Assembly: GCA_002437115.1 (NCBI GenBank) | Contig: DJOD01000055.1 | Location: 68,585 to 132,584 of the forward strand | Reading direction: 5' to 3' | From: Prevotella sp. UBA6447 | Lineage (GTDB): Bacteria > Bacteroidota > Bacteroidia > Bacteroidales > Bacteroidaceae | DNA: 64,000 nt | Shown: one piece after another, positions 27,492 to 35,528 of the stretch | Layout of the letters: every line of letters begins with the position of its first letter | Numbering within the stretch: position 1 is the first letter of the stretch | Translations under genes and position numbers: made by a program | The notes under the pieces: model-generated | Told to the model about the DNA's origin: nothing | Database searches by the model: none | What the model saw: only the letters and a program-made list of their open reading frames with translations

Positions 27492-28085
27492 CTATTTGGC
27501 GAACCAATTGTGAATGGCTGTGTCGTAATGGCTGCTCACGCCGAAAGCGCGCTCCGCAAACTGCTTGCGTTCAGACAAATCTGTCTGCGCGCCCTTTGAC
27601 TTCAGCACGTCGAGCAATATGCCGTACTCGGCTTTGCTGGGAACGATGACCACATCCCTAAAATTTTTGGCACCAGCACGGATAAGCGAAATGCCACCTA
27701 TGTCAATTTTCTCAATGATATCAGCCTCGGAAGCCCCACTGGCAACAGTCTGCTCAAACGGATAGAGGTCAACTACGACCAAGTCAATGGCAGGGATATC
27801 GTATTCGGCCATCTGATGCAGGTCGCCCTCATTGTCGCGACGGGCAAGGATGCCTCCGAAAATTTTGGGATGGAGGGTCTTGACACGACCACCCAATATG
27901 GAAGGATAGGTTGTCACTTCCTCCACTTTCTGACAGGGATAACCCAGGCTCTCAATAAACTTCTGCGTGCCTCCTGTGCTAAGGAAGGAAACGCCTTCTT
28001 CATGTAACTTGGCCAGGATTTCCTCCAAGCCATCCTTGTGGAAGACTGAGATTAATGCAGTCTTAATTTTCTTCGTTTCAGCCAT
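27492..28085 (-). CDS. purH: IMP cyclohydrolase (PurH N-terminal domain only)
   Basis: At 197 aa this is only the MGS-like IMP cyclohydrolase domain, which closes FAICAR to IMP. Key sequence: TALISVFHKDGLEE, STGGTQKFIES, GGRVKTLHPKIFGGILARR and DLVVVDLYPFEQT. Usual bacterial PurH has over 500 aa because an AICAR transformylase domain follows. Here the frame ends cleanly at WFAK-stop after the first domain and mreB starts 27 nt later. The missing activity is encoded at 42062-43243. In Bacteroides the gene ahead of mreB is, as I recall, the fused form. The promoter at 28116-28148 drives this gene and probably the whole elongasome operon. Confidence 0.9.
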   Translation of the reverse strand: MAETKKIKTALISVFHKDGLEEILAKLHEEGVSFLSTGGTQKFIESLGYPCQKVEEVTTYPSILGGRVKTLHPKIFGGILARRDNEGDLHQMAEYDIPAIDLVVVDLYPFEQTVASGASEADIIEKIDIGGISLIRAGAKNFRDVVIVPSKAEYGILLDVLKSKGAQTDLSERKQFAERAFGVSSHYDTAIHNWFAK

Positions 28086-28115
28086 GTATATACTTGCGTT
28101 ATTCTAATTAGATTG

Positions 28116-28148
28116 CAAAGTTAATCATTTTTAGACAACCGCCCCAAA
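28116..28148 (-). promoter_or_regulatory. Promoter of the purH-mreBCD-mrdA-rodA operon
   Basis: On the minus strand TTTG (28145-28148), 21 nt, TAACTTTG (28116-28123). Full consensus. The purH start is 30 nt downstream. Confidence 0.8.
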
Positions 28149-28229
28149 GAAAAAGATATTTTCATTAAATATGAAACGTTAAAATGTCACAAGTCAAGCT
28201 TTACGCTCGCGCTACTAACGGAAAATGAT

Positions 28230-28237
28230 TACCTTTG
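28230..28237 (+). promoter_or_regulatory. -7 promoter element
   Basis: TACCTTTG fits TAnnTTTG about 100 nt before the gene at 28339. No TTTG at the expected distance. Confidence 0.4.
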
Positions 28238-28338
28238 CAATAAACAAAATGCATACAGCCACAAGAGGTCAACTAAAGAAGATTCTTAATTGGAAAATAT
28301 GGAATGACATGTATTAACATTCTAACAAACACAAGTTT

Positions 28339-28893
28339 ATGAATAAGAAGAAATTACTTTTTCCTATCTCCTTACTAACAGTTTGCGCATCCATCTCTGC
28401 GCAACGGCATATCGAAGTGTACGACCCGGAGCTGAACGAACCCGTCAAGGATGCATTGGTATGGGCAGACCACAAGAAGGCCGACTCTACAAACGTGCTG
28501 GGAGAGGTTCTGATACCAGAACGGTTCGACACGCTGCACATCAACAAGCCCGGCTATGTGTCATTGTGTATACCTTCTGCTCTGGTTGGCGATTCCTTGC
28601 CCATCATCCAAGACTACAAAAACATTGGCGAAGTGGTGGTGCACGGGCACTATAGCAACAAGCTGCTAGCGGAGAGCGTGAAACGCTGGACGAAAGAGGC
28701 CAAGCGTGAGTTTCAACTCCGGCATCCCATTACAGGCTACAGCTTCAGCTTGGCCGACAGCATCGATCCACGATTACGACGCATCAAAAAGCAAACCAAG
28801 AAACTGGAAAAAATTTTCAAGCGAATGGATGCACAGGGAAACGACCCTATCATACAGGCCTATCGAAAAGCCATCAACCGCGCCAGCCACTAA
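28339..28893 (+). CDS. Exported protein with a carboxypeptidase-regulatory-like domain
   Basis: The protein has 184 aa. A signal peptide (MNKKKLLFPISLLTVCASIS, cut near AQR) is followed by a small beta domain (about 24-105) resembling the CarboxypepD_reg fold found ahead of Bacteroidetes TonB receptors (VYDPELNEPVKDALVWAD, then IGEVVVHG). The C-terminal 75 residues are basic and helical. There is no plug or barrel. Function unknown. It converges on porT with 29 nt between and no obvious terminator. Confidence 0.65.
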   Translation: MNKKKLLFPISLLTVCASISAQRHIEVYDPELNEPVKDALVWADHKKADSTNVLGEVLIPERFDTLHINKPGYVSLCIPSALVGDSLPIIQDYKNIGEVVVHGHYSNKLLAESVKRWTKEAKREFQLRHPITGYSFSLADSIDPRLRRIKKQTKKLEKIFKRMDAQGNDPIIQAYRKAINRASH

Positions 28894-28922
28894 CATGGAA
28901 AGGACTGGCAGAAAGCCCACCC

Positions 28923-29666
28923 CTACTCAAAATAGAAAGTTAGGGCAATCATCTTGGACCGAGCCTTATTGACAGATTTTGTGTAAGGAAGCATGGAACG
29001 ATCGCTGATAGACGAAGCGTGATTTGTGTCAAGACAGTTGGTTAATCCATACATGAATTTCAGCTCAGGCCTTATCTTAAAGAAAGGCAAATAGAAATCG
29101 CAACCAATGCCAGCCTCAAGAAAGAGGTCGTAACGCTTCAACTTGAGGTAATCGTTGCTCACGCCACTAAGGTTTACGACTGGATTGAGCCCCACCATGA
29201 CATAGGGACGATGGTTGTTGAAACGGGGCGAAGCGGCAATTAAGTCAAGCGCACAAGAAAAATACACGCTCTTCAATGTCTGGTTGCGCGAAAGCATCGA
29301 ATCGGGTGCATGGGTGTCCATGTTATGAAAAGAAATGTGGCGGGAGCCAAAATACATGGCCGGCGCCAAACGGAGTTGAAGGGTACGGTTAATGCGCAAT
29401 TCACCCAGAACTCCTACACTAAAGCCATCGTCCCAGCGGTCTTGGTCGCAGGTGATGACATATTCTTGTTGTGTGCCGTCTGCATTGGTAAATAATTGCG
29501 GTCCCACATTGTTGAACTCAAGGTCTTGCAGGTGGGTTCCTACAAGTATGCCAAAATGAAACTTACGCAAATCGGTATACGGGCGGTTCTCTACCGTACG
29601 CTCCTGTCCCCGCGCATCTGCAAAGCACAGGATAAGAAAAAGCAAGATATACAGTGTACGCTTCAT
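28923..29666 (-). CDS. porT: PorT-like outer-membrane beta-barrel protein (type IX secretion)
   Basis: The protein has 247 aa with signal MKRTLYILLFLILCFADARG and then ENRPYTDLRKFHFGILVGTH, which I recognise as the conserved start of PorT. The rest alternates in beta-barrel style and ends in LTFYFE with a terminal aromatic pair, as outer-membrane barrels do. PorT of Porphyromonas gingivalis is needed for type IX secretion (T9SS). Length agrees with that protein. The other T9SS genes are not in the window, so an active system is not shown. It is transcribed away from the ferredoxin gene. Confidence 0.8.
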   Translation of the reverse strand: MKRTLYILLFLILCFADARGQERTVENRPYTDLRKFHFGILVGTHLQDLEFNNVGPQLFTNADGTQQEYVITCDQDRWDDGFSVGVLGELRINRTLQLRLAPAMYFGSRHISFHNMDTHAPDSMLSRNQTLKSVYFSCALDLIAASPRFNNHRPYVMVGLNPVVNLSGVSNDYLKLKRYDLFLEAGIGCDFYLPFFKIRPELKFMYGLTNCLDTNHASSISDRSMLPYTKSVNKARSKMIALTFYFE

Positions 29667-29764
29667 ATAAGATATAACGCCATACAGAGGGAATTATTGT
29701 TCGATCAGAAATCAACCATCATTTTTTAGTACTTAATGTTAAATTTGGAAAAAAGAAATCATCA

Positions 29765-29799
29765 TTTGTAGGTATTAAACGAAAAAATAGCTATCTTTG
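29765..29799 (+). promoter_or_regulatory. Promoter of the ferredoxin gene
   Basis: TTTG (29765-29768) and TATCTTTG (29792-29799), with 23 nt between, slightly longer than the usual 19-21. It leaves a leader of about 80 nt, AT-rich close to the start codon. Confidence 0.6.
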
Positions 29800-29886
29800 C
29801 ATCAAACAACTAAGGAAGGGAGCAAACCTTTTTCCTCCTGATAAAAGAATTAAAAAACATTATAAACAATAAACATTTAGATTATT

Positions 29887-30057
29887 ATGGCTTACGTAAT
29901 TGGAAATGACTGCGTTGCTTGCGGTACATGTATTGACGAGTGCCCCGTGGGCGCAATCTCTGAGGGCGAAATCTACAAGATTAACCCCGATGAGTGCACA
30001 GAGTGCGGAACATGTGCTTCTGTCTGCCCGAACGATGCTATCAGCCTCGCTGAGTAA
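29887..30057 (+). CDS. 2[4Fe-4S] ferredoxin
   Basis: A very short gene of 56 codons. It starts MAYVIGNDCVACGTC and carries two CxxCxxCxxxCP clusters: C-VAC-GTC-IDEC-P in the first half and C-TEC-GTC-ASVC-P in the second. This is the clostridial-type low-potential electron carrier, cytoplasmic, serving for example pyruvate:ferredoxin oxidoreductase, hydrogenase or Rnf. Length and spacing are exactly those of the family. It has its own promoter and terminator, so it is transcribed alone, probably strongly. Confidence 0.97.
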   Translation: MAYVIGNDCVACGTCIDECPVGAISEGEIYKINPDECTECGTCASVCPNDAISLAE

Positions 30058-30089
30058 GTTCTGATAAAACAAAATCAGAATCAACATAG

Positions 30090-30117
30090 GCCCAACCTCT
30101 AAAAGGTTGGGCTTTTT
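30090..30117 (+). terminator. Terminator after the ferredoxin gene
   Basis: GCCCAACCT (30090-30098) pairs perfectly with AGGTTGGGC (30104-30112), followed by TTTTT. Confidence 0.9.
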
Positions 30118-30186
30118 ATGTTTCAAGGCAAATAGGTTTGCAAAAACGTTTTGGCAGTGGTATGATAGTCGATTAACAAAGTTACT

Positions 30187-30659
30187 TTACATGCAACCTT
30201 TAGAGTTTAACGAGAATTTAATTTTTAAAATAATTTTCTGATAGCCTATCCTCGAATCGTCAGAATATGCTAAATAGCAAAGCCTATACAGTCCTATCCC
30301 ATTTAAGGGCAATTTAACAAAAGAGTTCACACTACTGTGCGCAGGAATTTCTTTCTCAACCAAAGCCGAGCCATTATCAAATGGCAAACGTGTCCAAGCG
30401 CCGTTATCAAATTTTTCAATCCAATATTCATCGGGAAGGAATAATGCAATTGTGTTGCGTTAACAATACAGTATTGTATAAACAACATGTTCTCTTGAGT
30501 AAAAGACAGTCGAGTCAAATGAATAGACAAAGAATCTTTAGGCTTAATAAAACAACTTTCTACATCGAGTTCATGCGTGTTTGGACATTTTTCACCTTTA
30601 GGAGAGTTACATGAAAAAAATCCCAAAGGAAACAAAGATAATATAAGAAAGAACTTCAT
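30187..30659 (-). pseudogene. Frameshifted lipoprotein gene with Ig-like domain
   Basis: The first part starts at 30659 (MKFFLILSLFPLGFFSCNS, lipobox FFSC) and reads in one frame to the segment QYCIVNATQLHYSFP. The continuation lies in another frame: DEYWIEKFDNGAWTRLPF and on to a stop at 30187. Joined, they form a protein of ~157 aa resembling the small bacterial Ig-like domain with the usual 'x-E-x-x-x-NGxWxxLPF' line. One extra C in the CCC run at 30433-30435 (minus-strand sense) would restore the frame. Either the gene is broken, or the run varies by slippage, or the read is wrong here. Without the shift, the first frame continues to 30327 with nonsense. Confidence 0.7.
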
Positions 30660-30755
30660 TCCGAAATCCAATTTCCGGACATGCAAGTCTCTAAATATCA
30701 TAAAGAAAATAACAAGATTTTCAAATAGAATAAGATGAATGAAGAAAGACGAAAA

Positions 30756-30783
30756 GATGCATCTCCTGTCGAGGAGATGCATC
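30756..30783 (-). terminator. Terminator after the TPR gene
   Basis: A 12-bp perfect stem, GATGCATCTCCT with AGGAGATGCATC around a 4-nt loop, followed by TTTT on the minus strand. It ends the TonB-system operon. Confidence 0.8.
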
Positions 30784-30814
30784 CAAAAATATTTTGAAGA
30801 GGACTTCAATCTAA

Positions 30815-32248
30815 TTACAATGCTTGCACTTGCTTGGCAACAGAATTCTCAGGATCAATCGTTAACAACTTAGCAGCAACCTGCTTGGCTGTCGCCTTGT
30901 CCTGAAGTACATTGAAGTCATAAACAATCAAGTAAAGGTAAGCTTGCTTAAGCATAGCAAGTTCACTGCTCTGCTTTTGTTCCTTAGCCTCCAATGCCTT
31001 AATGAGAGCCTCATAATAAGGCTTAGCAAGACCTGCCTTACTGTCAGGGTCAAGATTTGCATTAATCTGTCCACGCATATAATTACAGTAGTTCTCATAA
31101 TTAGGATACGCCTTCTGCATACGCTCATACACCTGGTCAGCATTACGGAAAGCAGCCTCCGCTCCAGCTTTGTCCTCGGCCTTCAACTTCTTAGAGGCAA
31201 TCTCCGTGTAGAGGGAACCAAGGTTGTCAAGTTGATCCATTGTAGGCTTGTCAGAGCCAGCCATGCTTCTCTCCAAGAAAGCCACGGCATTGTCATAATC
31301 TCCCTTCTGCAGGTACACATCAGACAAATTCTTGTTGACGATGCTAATCTGCTTGCTATTTCCAGCATTGAGTTCCAAAGCCTTGTTAAAAGACTGGATA
31401 GACTCATCCCAACGCTTTGCCTGAAGCAAAGCAGCTCCGTAATAGGTATAATCCTCAGCTATGAAATGGGCTGAATCACTCGCATGGAAAAGCTTGTCGG
31501 CATAAGCCAAGGCTTCATTCGTCTTCTTAAGGTCTGTGTAATCATAAAAAGCAATACGATTCCATGCAGCCTTACGAGGATTAACAGAAAGACCTGCTTT
31601 GCAAACTTCAATGCTCTTCTCACGCTGGCCAAGAAGCCATGTGGCAGTAGCAAATTCTGTAATATACTCAGGCTTCATCTTGGTGATATCAGCAACCTTT
31701 GTAAACGCCTCAGATGCCTTCTCATAATTCTGCGCATTAAAGAAAATATGGCCTATGAGCTGGTCAACTGGATAGTCTGGACGTTGAGTACGCAAGTCTT
31801 CAAGCACCTGAGCAGCTCCTGCCGGATCAACTCCACGCTGAACCATGGCATACTTATAATACCCCTCAGGTTCCTTCGGGTCAAAATACATAGCATTCTG
31901 GTAGGCCGTTGCCGCAGCTCCTCCATTATTTTGACTTACAGCAATATCACCCTTTAGAAGCCAAGCTTGTGCACTTTTGCTATCTCGGGAAATGGCCTGA
32001 TCAGCAAAAAAGTTAGCATTTGTAGTGTCCTTTTGCTCCAAAAAAGCCTTGCCAATCGCGGTAAGCACCTCCACATTCTTCTTGTATTTCTTCGAAAAAT
32101 CCTTCACCTGATCCTTGAGGTTGGCAGGCTTACTCTTAATGATACTCACGGCTTGCTCAATGATGGTCTTGTTGTCATCTTGTGCCATCAAAGGAGATGC
32201 TGCACCAAACAGCAATGCTCCAACCAATACATATTTAATCGTCTTCAT
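30815..32248 (-). CDS. Exported tetratricopeptide-repeat protein
   Basis: The protein has 477 aa. A signal peptide (MKTIKYVLVGALLFGAASPLMA) is followed by many TPR-like helix pairs over nearly the whole length, for example AQAWLLKGDIAVSQNNGGAA, GAALLQAKRWDESIQSFNKA and DVYLQKGDYDNAVAFLERS. It is likely a periplasmic scaffold. It lies 113 nt downstream of the PstS-like gene and is the last gene of the exbB-exbD-exbD-tonB-pstS set. An envelope scaffold for the TonB complex is an inference from position only. Confidence 0.85.
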   Translation of the reverse strand: MKTIKYVLVGALLFGAASPLMAQDDNKTIIEQAVSIIKSKPANLKDQVKDFSKKYKKNVEVLTAIGKAFLEQKDTTNANFFADQAISRDSKSAQAWLLKGDIAVSQNNGGAAATAYQNAMYFDPKEPEGYYKYAMVQRGVDPAGAAQVLEDLRTQRPDYPVDQLIGHIFFNAQNYEKASEAFTKVADITKMKPEYITEFATATWLLGQREKSIEVCKAGLSVNPRKAAWNRIAFYDYTDLKKTNEALAYADKLFHASDSAHFIAEDYTYYGAALLQAKRWDESIQSFNKALELNAGNSKQISIVNKNLSDVYLQKGDYDNAVAFLERSMAGSDKPTMDQLDNLGSLYTEIASKKLKAEDKAGAEAAFRNADQVYERMQKAYPNYENYCNYMRGQINANLDPDSKAGLAKPYYEALIKALEAKEQKQSSELAMLKQAYLYLIVYDFNVLQDKATAKQVAAKLLTIDPENSVAKQVQAL

Positions 32249-32361
32249 AATTCTAAATACTAAATGGAGTTGTTGTTCGAATCTTTAATTGCTTTCTCTA
32301 TTTTTAAATATTAATCTACTTGTAACATCAAGAAGACGTACAAAATACCAAAAAGTTATAA

Positions 32362-33318
32362 TTATTGACTTACGTTAACATCACGCACATTTATATCACC
32401 TAATACAGGCAACAATCCTGCCTTCATGACAATTCTCTGCCCCTTTGGTCCCTCTATAAAATGAGCAAAGCCCCAAGGCAACCCTTGTCGAGGGTCATTC
32501 AGCAAAGCGTATATCGTTCGAACAAGCGGATATTCACCATTATATATATAATATTGATAAGGCAACCTACTGCTAGCAGGTGTAGCAGGATGCACCTTAC
32601 TAACACGCATCACTCGAATATTCTTGTTAAAAGTGAGATTCGTCGAATCATGCTTGTCATTCAACCAATTGTTTCCAATAACTCCAATTGCTCCTGGGTT
32701 GTTCTCAACATATTTAATCACCTCAGCGGTCTTATTAACAGCAGCCACATTAGGATTGGTAATAGGCTTGCCGCCAAGAATGGAATCTTCAACATAATGA
32801 ACTGTGCTCGACTTAGGATTATCGAAAACTACAGTAATGATTCCGTTAGAGGTACCACCAGATATGTCTCTCCAACGTTTTGCACTACCATTCATGACAT
32901 TCTTAATATCTTGAACGGAAATGATAGTGTCCTTATTAGCCTTGTTCACAATGAAAGCAAGCGCATCGTACGCTATTTTGATGGCCATAGGACGATAACT
33001 ACGAGCCTGCAGGTTCTTAAGCTCAGAGTCTTTGAAATTGCGCGCAGCAAAAGCAAGCCATGTCTTGCCGCTCAACAAACGGTTGATAGCATCCGACTCG
33101 TTTGTATAAATCGGCGAAACTTTAGCTTGGGGATAATCAAACTGGAAGACATTACGCTCTTCCTCAATAATGGGACTAAAACTTTCATCAGAGACGAAAG
33201 AAATCGTCCCTGATGAATATGTATCTGTGCGACCATCCTTGTTCTTCTTGTTAGAGCAAGAAGAACAAAGGCTGGCTGCAAGTGTTAATCCTACTAAAAT
33301 GTAAGATATTGCTTTCAT
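32362..33318 (-). CDS. PstS-like substrate-binding lipoprotein
   Basis: The protein has 318 aa with a lipoprotein signal ending LCSSCSNKK (Cys about 21). The body resembles phosphate-binding proteins of the PstS type: LAFAARNFKDSEL, KIAYDALAFIVNKAN (the usual 'DGIAVVVNP' position), DIKNVMNGSAKRW and NNPGAIGVIGNNW. No PstCAB genes are near; it is 11 nt after tonB. So a role in ABC phosphate import is doubtful, and it may act with the TonB system. I recall the same order in other Bacteroidales. Confidence 0.8.
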   Translation of the reverse strand: MKAISYILVGLTLAASLCSSCSNKKNKDGRTDTYSSGTISFVSDESFSPIIEEERNVFQFDYPQAKVSPIYTNESDAINRLLSGKTWLAFAARNFKDSELKNLQARSYRPMAIKIAYDALAFIVNKANKDTIISVQDIKNVMNGSAKRWRDISGGTSNGIITVVFDNPKSSTVHYVEDSILGGKPITNPNVAAVNKTAEVIKYVENNPGAIGVIGNNWLNDKHDSTNLTFNKNIRVMRVSKVHPATPASSRLPYQYYIYNGEYPLVRTIYALLNDPRQGLPWGFAHFIEGPKGQRIVMKAGLLPVLGDINVRDVNVSQ

Positions 33319-33329
33319 CTAATAAAAAA

Positions 33330-34178
33330 TTAGTTACTAAGCTTGAACGTCACAGGCAGTCTGAAACGTGAGCGCACAGTGTTACCGTTCTGCTTACCAG
33401 GAATCCAATGAGGCATACCTCTTACGACACGCATAGCCTCGCGGTCAAGAGAGGGGTCAACACCACGTTCCACCTTTAAGTCGGTAATAGAGCCATCACG
33501 CTCTACCACAAAGGAAACCGTGACACGACCTTGTACGCCATTCTCCTGAGCAACAGCGGGATACTTAAGGTTCTCATTCAGGTATCTGAACAAGGCTGCA
33601 TCTCCACCAGGGAAAGAAGCTTGTTGTTCCACTACCTCAAAGACCTTATTCTCGACCTCAGGCTTAGGAGCAGCCACAGGTTCGTCAGCTACACGCTGAG
33701 TAACCTTAAGGACTTCACCAGTTTCACTGTTACCCTTAACGTCTAACGCACCAATAGCGGTGTTAGTCTGCATCAGCTCTTCCTGCGTCTTCATCTCATC
33801 TTCTGGCTTCACCTCGTTATCCTTTTTGATGACAGGTGCCGTAAACTTGATAGAAGACTTCACCTCTTTGACCACCTCCTGTTTTTTCTCAGGCATCTGG
33901 ATCTCCTTACGCTTTACCTCAGCCTTCTTTTCAGGCTGCTTGATGGCAGAAATCTCAGTAACCTGCTCATTCTTTTGGTGAGCCAATTGGTACTGTTCAT
34001 AAGCCGACTTAGCAACATAAATGCCGATAAGGATCAAAGCTATAATCGCGATAATGACGATTGAAAAGATGTTTCTCTTAGGAGTCTGCCTACGGAGCTT
34101 ATAAGCACCATATTCTTTGTTACGTCCCTCAAAGACAAGATCGGTCCAACCGTTCGTTGTTAAATCAATGTTTGCCAT
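33330..34178 (-). CDS. tonB: TonB energy transducer
   Basis: At 282 aa it has a cytoplasmic N-terminus (EYGAYKLRRQTPKRN), one membrane helix (about 35-55, IVIIAIIALILIGIYVA), a Lys/Glu-rich periplasmic spacer, and a C-terminal TonB domain (about 195-282: SFPGGDAALFRYLNENLKYP, GRVTVSFVVERDGSI, PHWIPGKQNG). It carries proton-motive-force energy from ExbB/ExbD to outer-membrane receptors. The spacer is charged rather than Pro-rich, as usual in this phylum. It lies 33 nt after the second exbD. Confidence 0.93.
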   Translation of the reverse strand: MANIDLTTNGWTDLVFEGRNKEYGAYKLRRQTPKRNIFSIVIIAIIALILIGIYVAKSAYEQYQLAHQKNEQVTEISAIKQPEKKAEVKRKEIQMPEKKQEVVKEVKSSIKFTAPVIKKDNEVKPEDEMKTQEELMQTNTAIGALDVKGNSETGEVLKVTQRVADEPVAAPKPEVENKVFEVVEQQASFPGGDAALFRYLNENLKYPAVAQENGVQGRVTVSFVVERDGSITDLKVERGVDPSLDREAMRVVRGMPHWIPGKQNGNTVRSRFRLPVTFKLSN

Positions 34179-34211
34179 TTTCTTAAACTATTAATGATTT
34201 AGACCTCCGAC

Positions 34212-34868
34212 TTACTCCTTGACGTTGTTCTTCTTGAGAAGAGCTTCGTCTTGATCATTCATCTTATCAATCACATACTTACCGATGCTGCAAATCTGCA
34301 TCTCGTCAAGAGCATCAACCAAGTTCTTGTAGGTTGAATTGTCCGTCGCCTTGATGATGACAGTCAAGGTTTGGATTTTCTTGCCATTGATAATACCAGC
34401 CTTGATCTTTGCCAAGTTGTTATTATAGGTAGAATCATCCATCTTCTTGCCCTCGCCCTCAAGTTTAGCACGCTCATCGTCAAGAGCTTGTCTTGCCTTC
34501 ATGACATCCTGCACGGGCGACGTTCCATCCTCGGTGACATGGCTGATGAGCACCTGGCGAATACCTTTCGAGCCCCAAGAAGTTTTCTTTAGGCAGTCGG
34601 GTTGTTCAGGTTTGATCAAACCAGCCACATAGTAGACCTGGTTGTCAGCGCAACAATAAATCGTAATGGTGTACGACTCCTTTGTCACGGTCTTGTCCTC
34701 ATCTTTCAAGTTCTTATCGTTACTCGGCATACTCAATTCCATAGTCTGCGGCTTAGCCAAAGACGTACAGAGCATGAAGAACGTGATAAGAAGCATCATC
34801 ATGTCCACCATAGGCGTGAAGTCCACGCGGACATTCATCTTCTTCTGTTTACTTTTTCCTACTCCCAT
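34212..34868 (-). CDS. exbD: ExbD biopolymer transport protein (second copy)
   Basis: The protein has 218 aa with an N-terminal membrane helix preceded by the ExbD signature VDFTPMVDMMMLLITFFML, whose Asp is the proton-path residue. The periplasmic part is longer than in E. coli ExbD (141 aa) and contains a charged insertion (about 95-160). It starts directly after the first exbD gene with no spacer. The two differ in sequence, so they probably form a mixed complex with ExbB. Confidence 0.92.
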   Translation of the reverse strand: MGVGKSKQKKMNVRVDFTPMVDMMMLLITFFMLCTSLAKPQTMELSMPSNDKNLKDEDKTVTKESYTITIYCCADNQVYYVAGLIKPEQPDCLKKTSWGSKGIRQVLISHVTEDGTSPVQDVMKARQALDDERAKLEGEGKKMDDSTYNNNLAKIKAGIINGKKIQTLTVIIKATDNSTYKNLVDALDEMQICSIGKYVIDKMNDQDEALLKKNNVKE

Positions 34869-35498
34869 TTATTCGTCCTCCGCTTTCTTATATTGAGTAA
34901 TCAGGTAGTAACGGTTCTCATTCATATCCTGGAGTTCCGACATGAGCTTCTTGACCACCTTGTAAGGTGTCTTGACATCAGCCTTGATGGCGATTTTCGC
35001 ATCGGGATTGGCCTGGTGTGCAGCCTTCACCCAGATTTGGAACTCGCTCATAGCAGCCTCTCCCTCCTTGCCAGGTACCGAGTCCGTCGGAATACCATAC
35101 TTCTTGATGGCCTCTGGCATATCGGTCTTGCTCAGGCTCAAATAGCTCTGCAGGTCGCTCATTGGAACACCCCACATGGGGTCGTCAAGGAACTTGGAAC
35201 GTTGCGCGCTCGTCAACGTGATACCAAACTGGTTGGTAACATCGTCAAGGGCGGTCTGCACGTCTGTAACCTTGTCCATGCTCATGAATATCTTGCCGTC
35301 ATTACCGACAAGAATATTCAAGACATTCTTGTCTGGAACCTTGATTTCAGACACAGATCCCGGCGTTTCAACTTTCACTGGCTCAGACTTCGTGAACGTA
35401 GACGTCAACATGAAGAAAGTCAGCAAAAGCACCATCACGTCGGACATAGGAGTCATATCGATCCAGACGTCTGCTTTCCTAATTTTTACTTTACCCAT
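34869..35498 (-). CDS. exbD: ExbD biopolymer transport protein (first copy)
   Basis: The protein has 209 aa. The ExbD signature is KADVWIDMTPMSDVMVLLLT, with the membrane Asp in SDV, followed by an extended periplasmic domain. It lies 30 nt downstream of exbB and directly adjoins the second exbD. Two exbD genes in one tonB operon are common in Bacteroidetes. Confidence 0.92.
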   Translation of the reverse strand: MGKVKIRKADVWIDMTPMSDVMVLLLTFFMLTSTFTKSEPVKVETPGSVSEIKVPDKNVLNILVGNDGKIFMSMDKVTDVQTALDDVTNQFGITLTSAQRSKFLDDPMWGVPMSDLQSYLSLSKTDMPEAIKKYGIPTDSVPGKEGEAAMSEFQIWVKAAHQANPDAKIAIKADVKTPYKVVKKLMSELQDMNENRYYLITQYKKAEDE

Positions 35499-35528
35499 AG
35501 CGATAAAATTTTAAAGGGTTAGCAAAAA

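Noticed and set aside
27492..28085. Reading the short purH as a truncated pseudogene
   Set aside because: The domain is complete, ends cleanly, keeps its motifs and promoter, and the missing activity is encoded by an intact separate gene.
32362..33318. Assigning the PstS-like gene to a phosphate ABC importer
   Set aside because: No pstC, pstA, pstB or phoU nearby; position within the tonB operon makes that role unproven.
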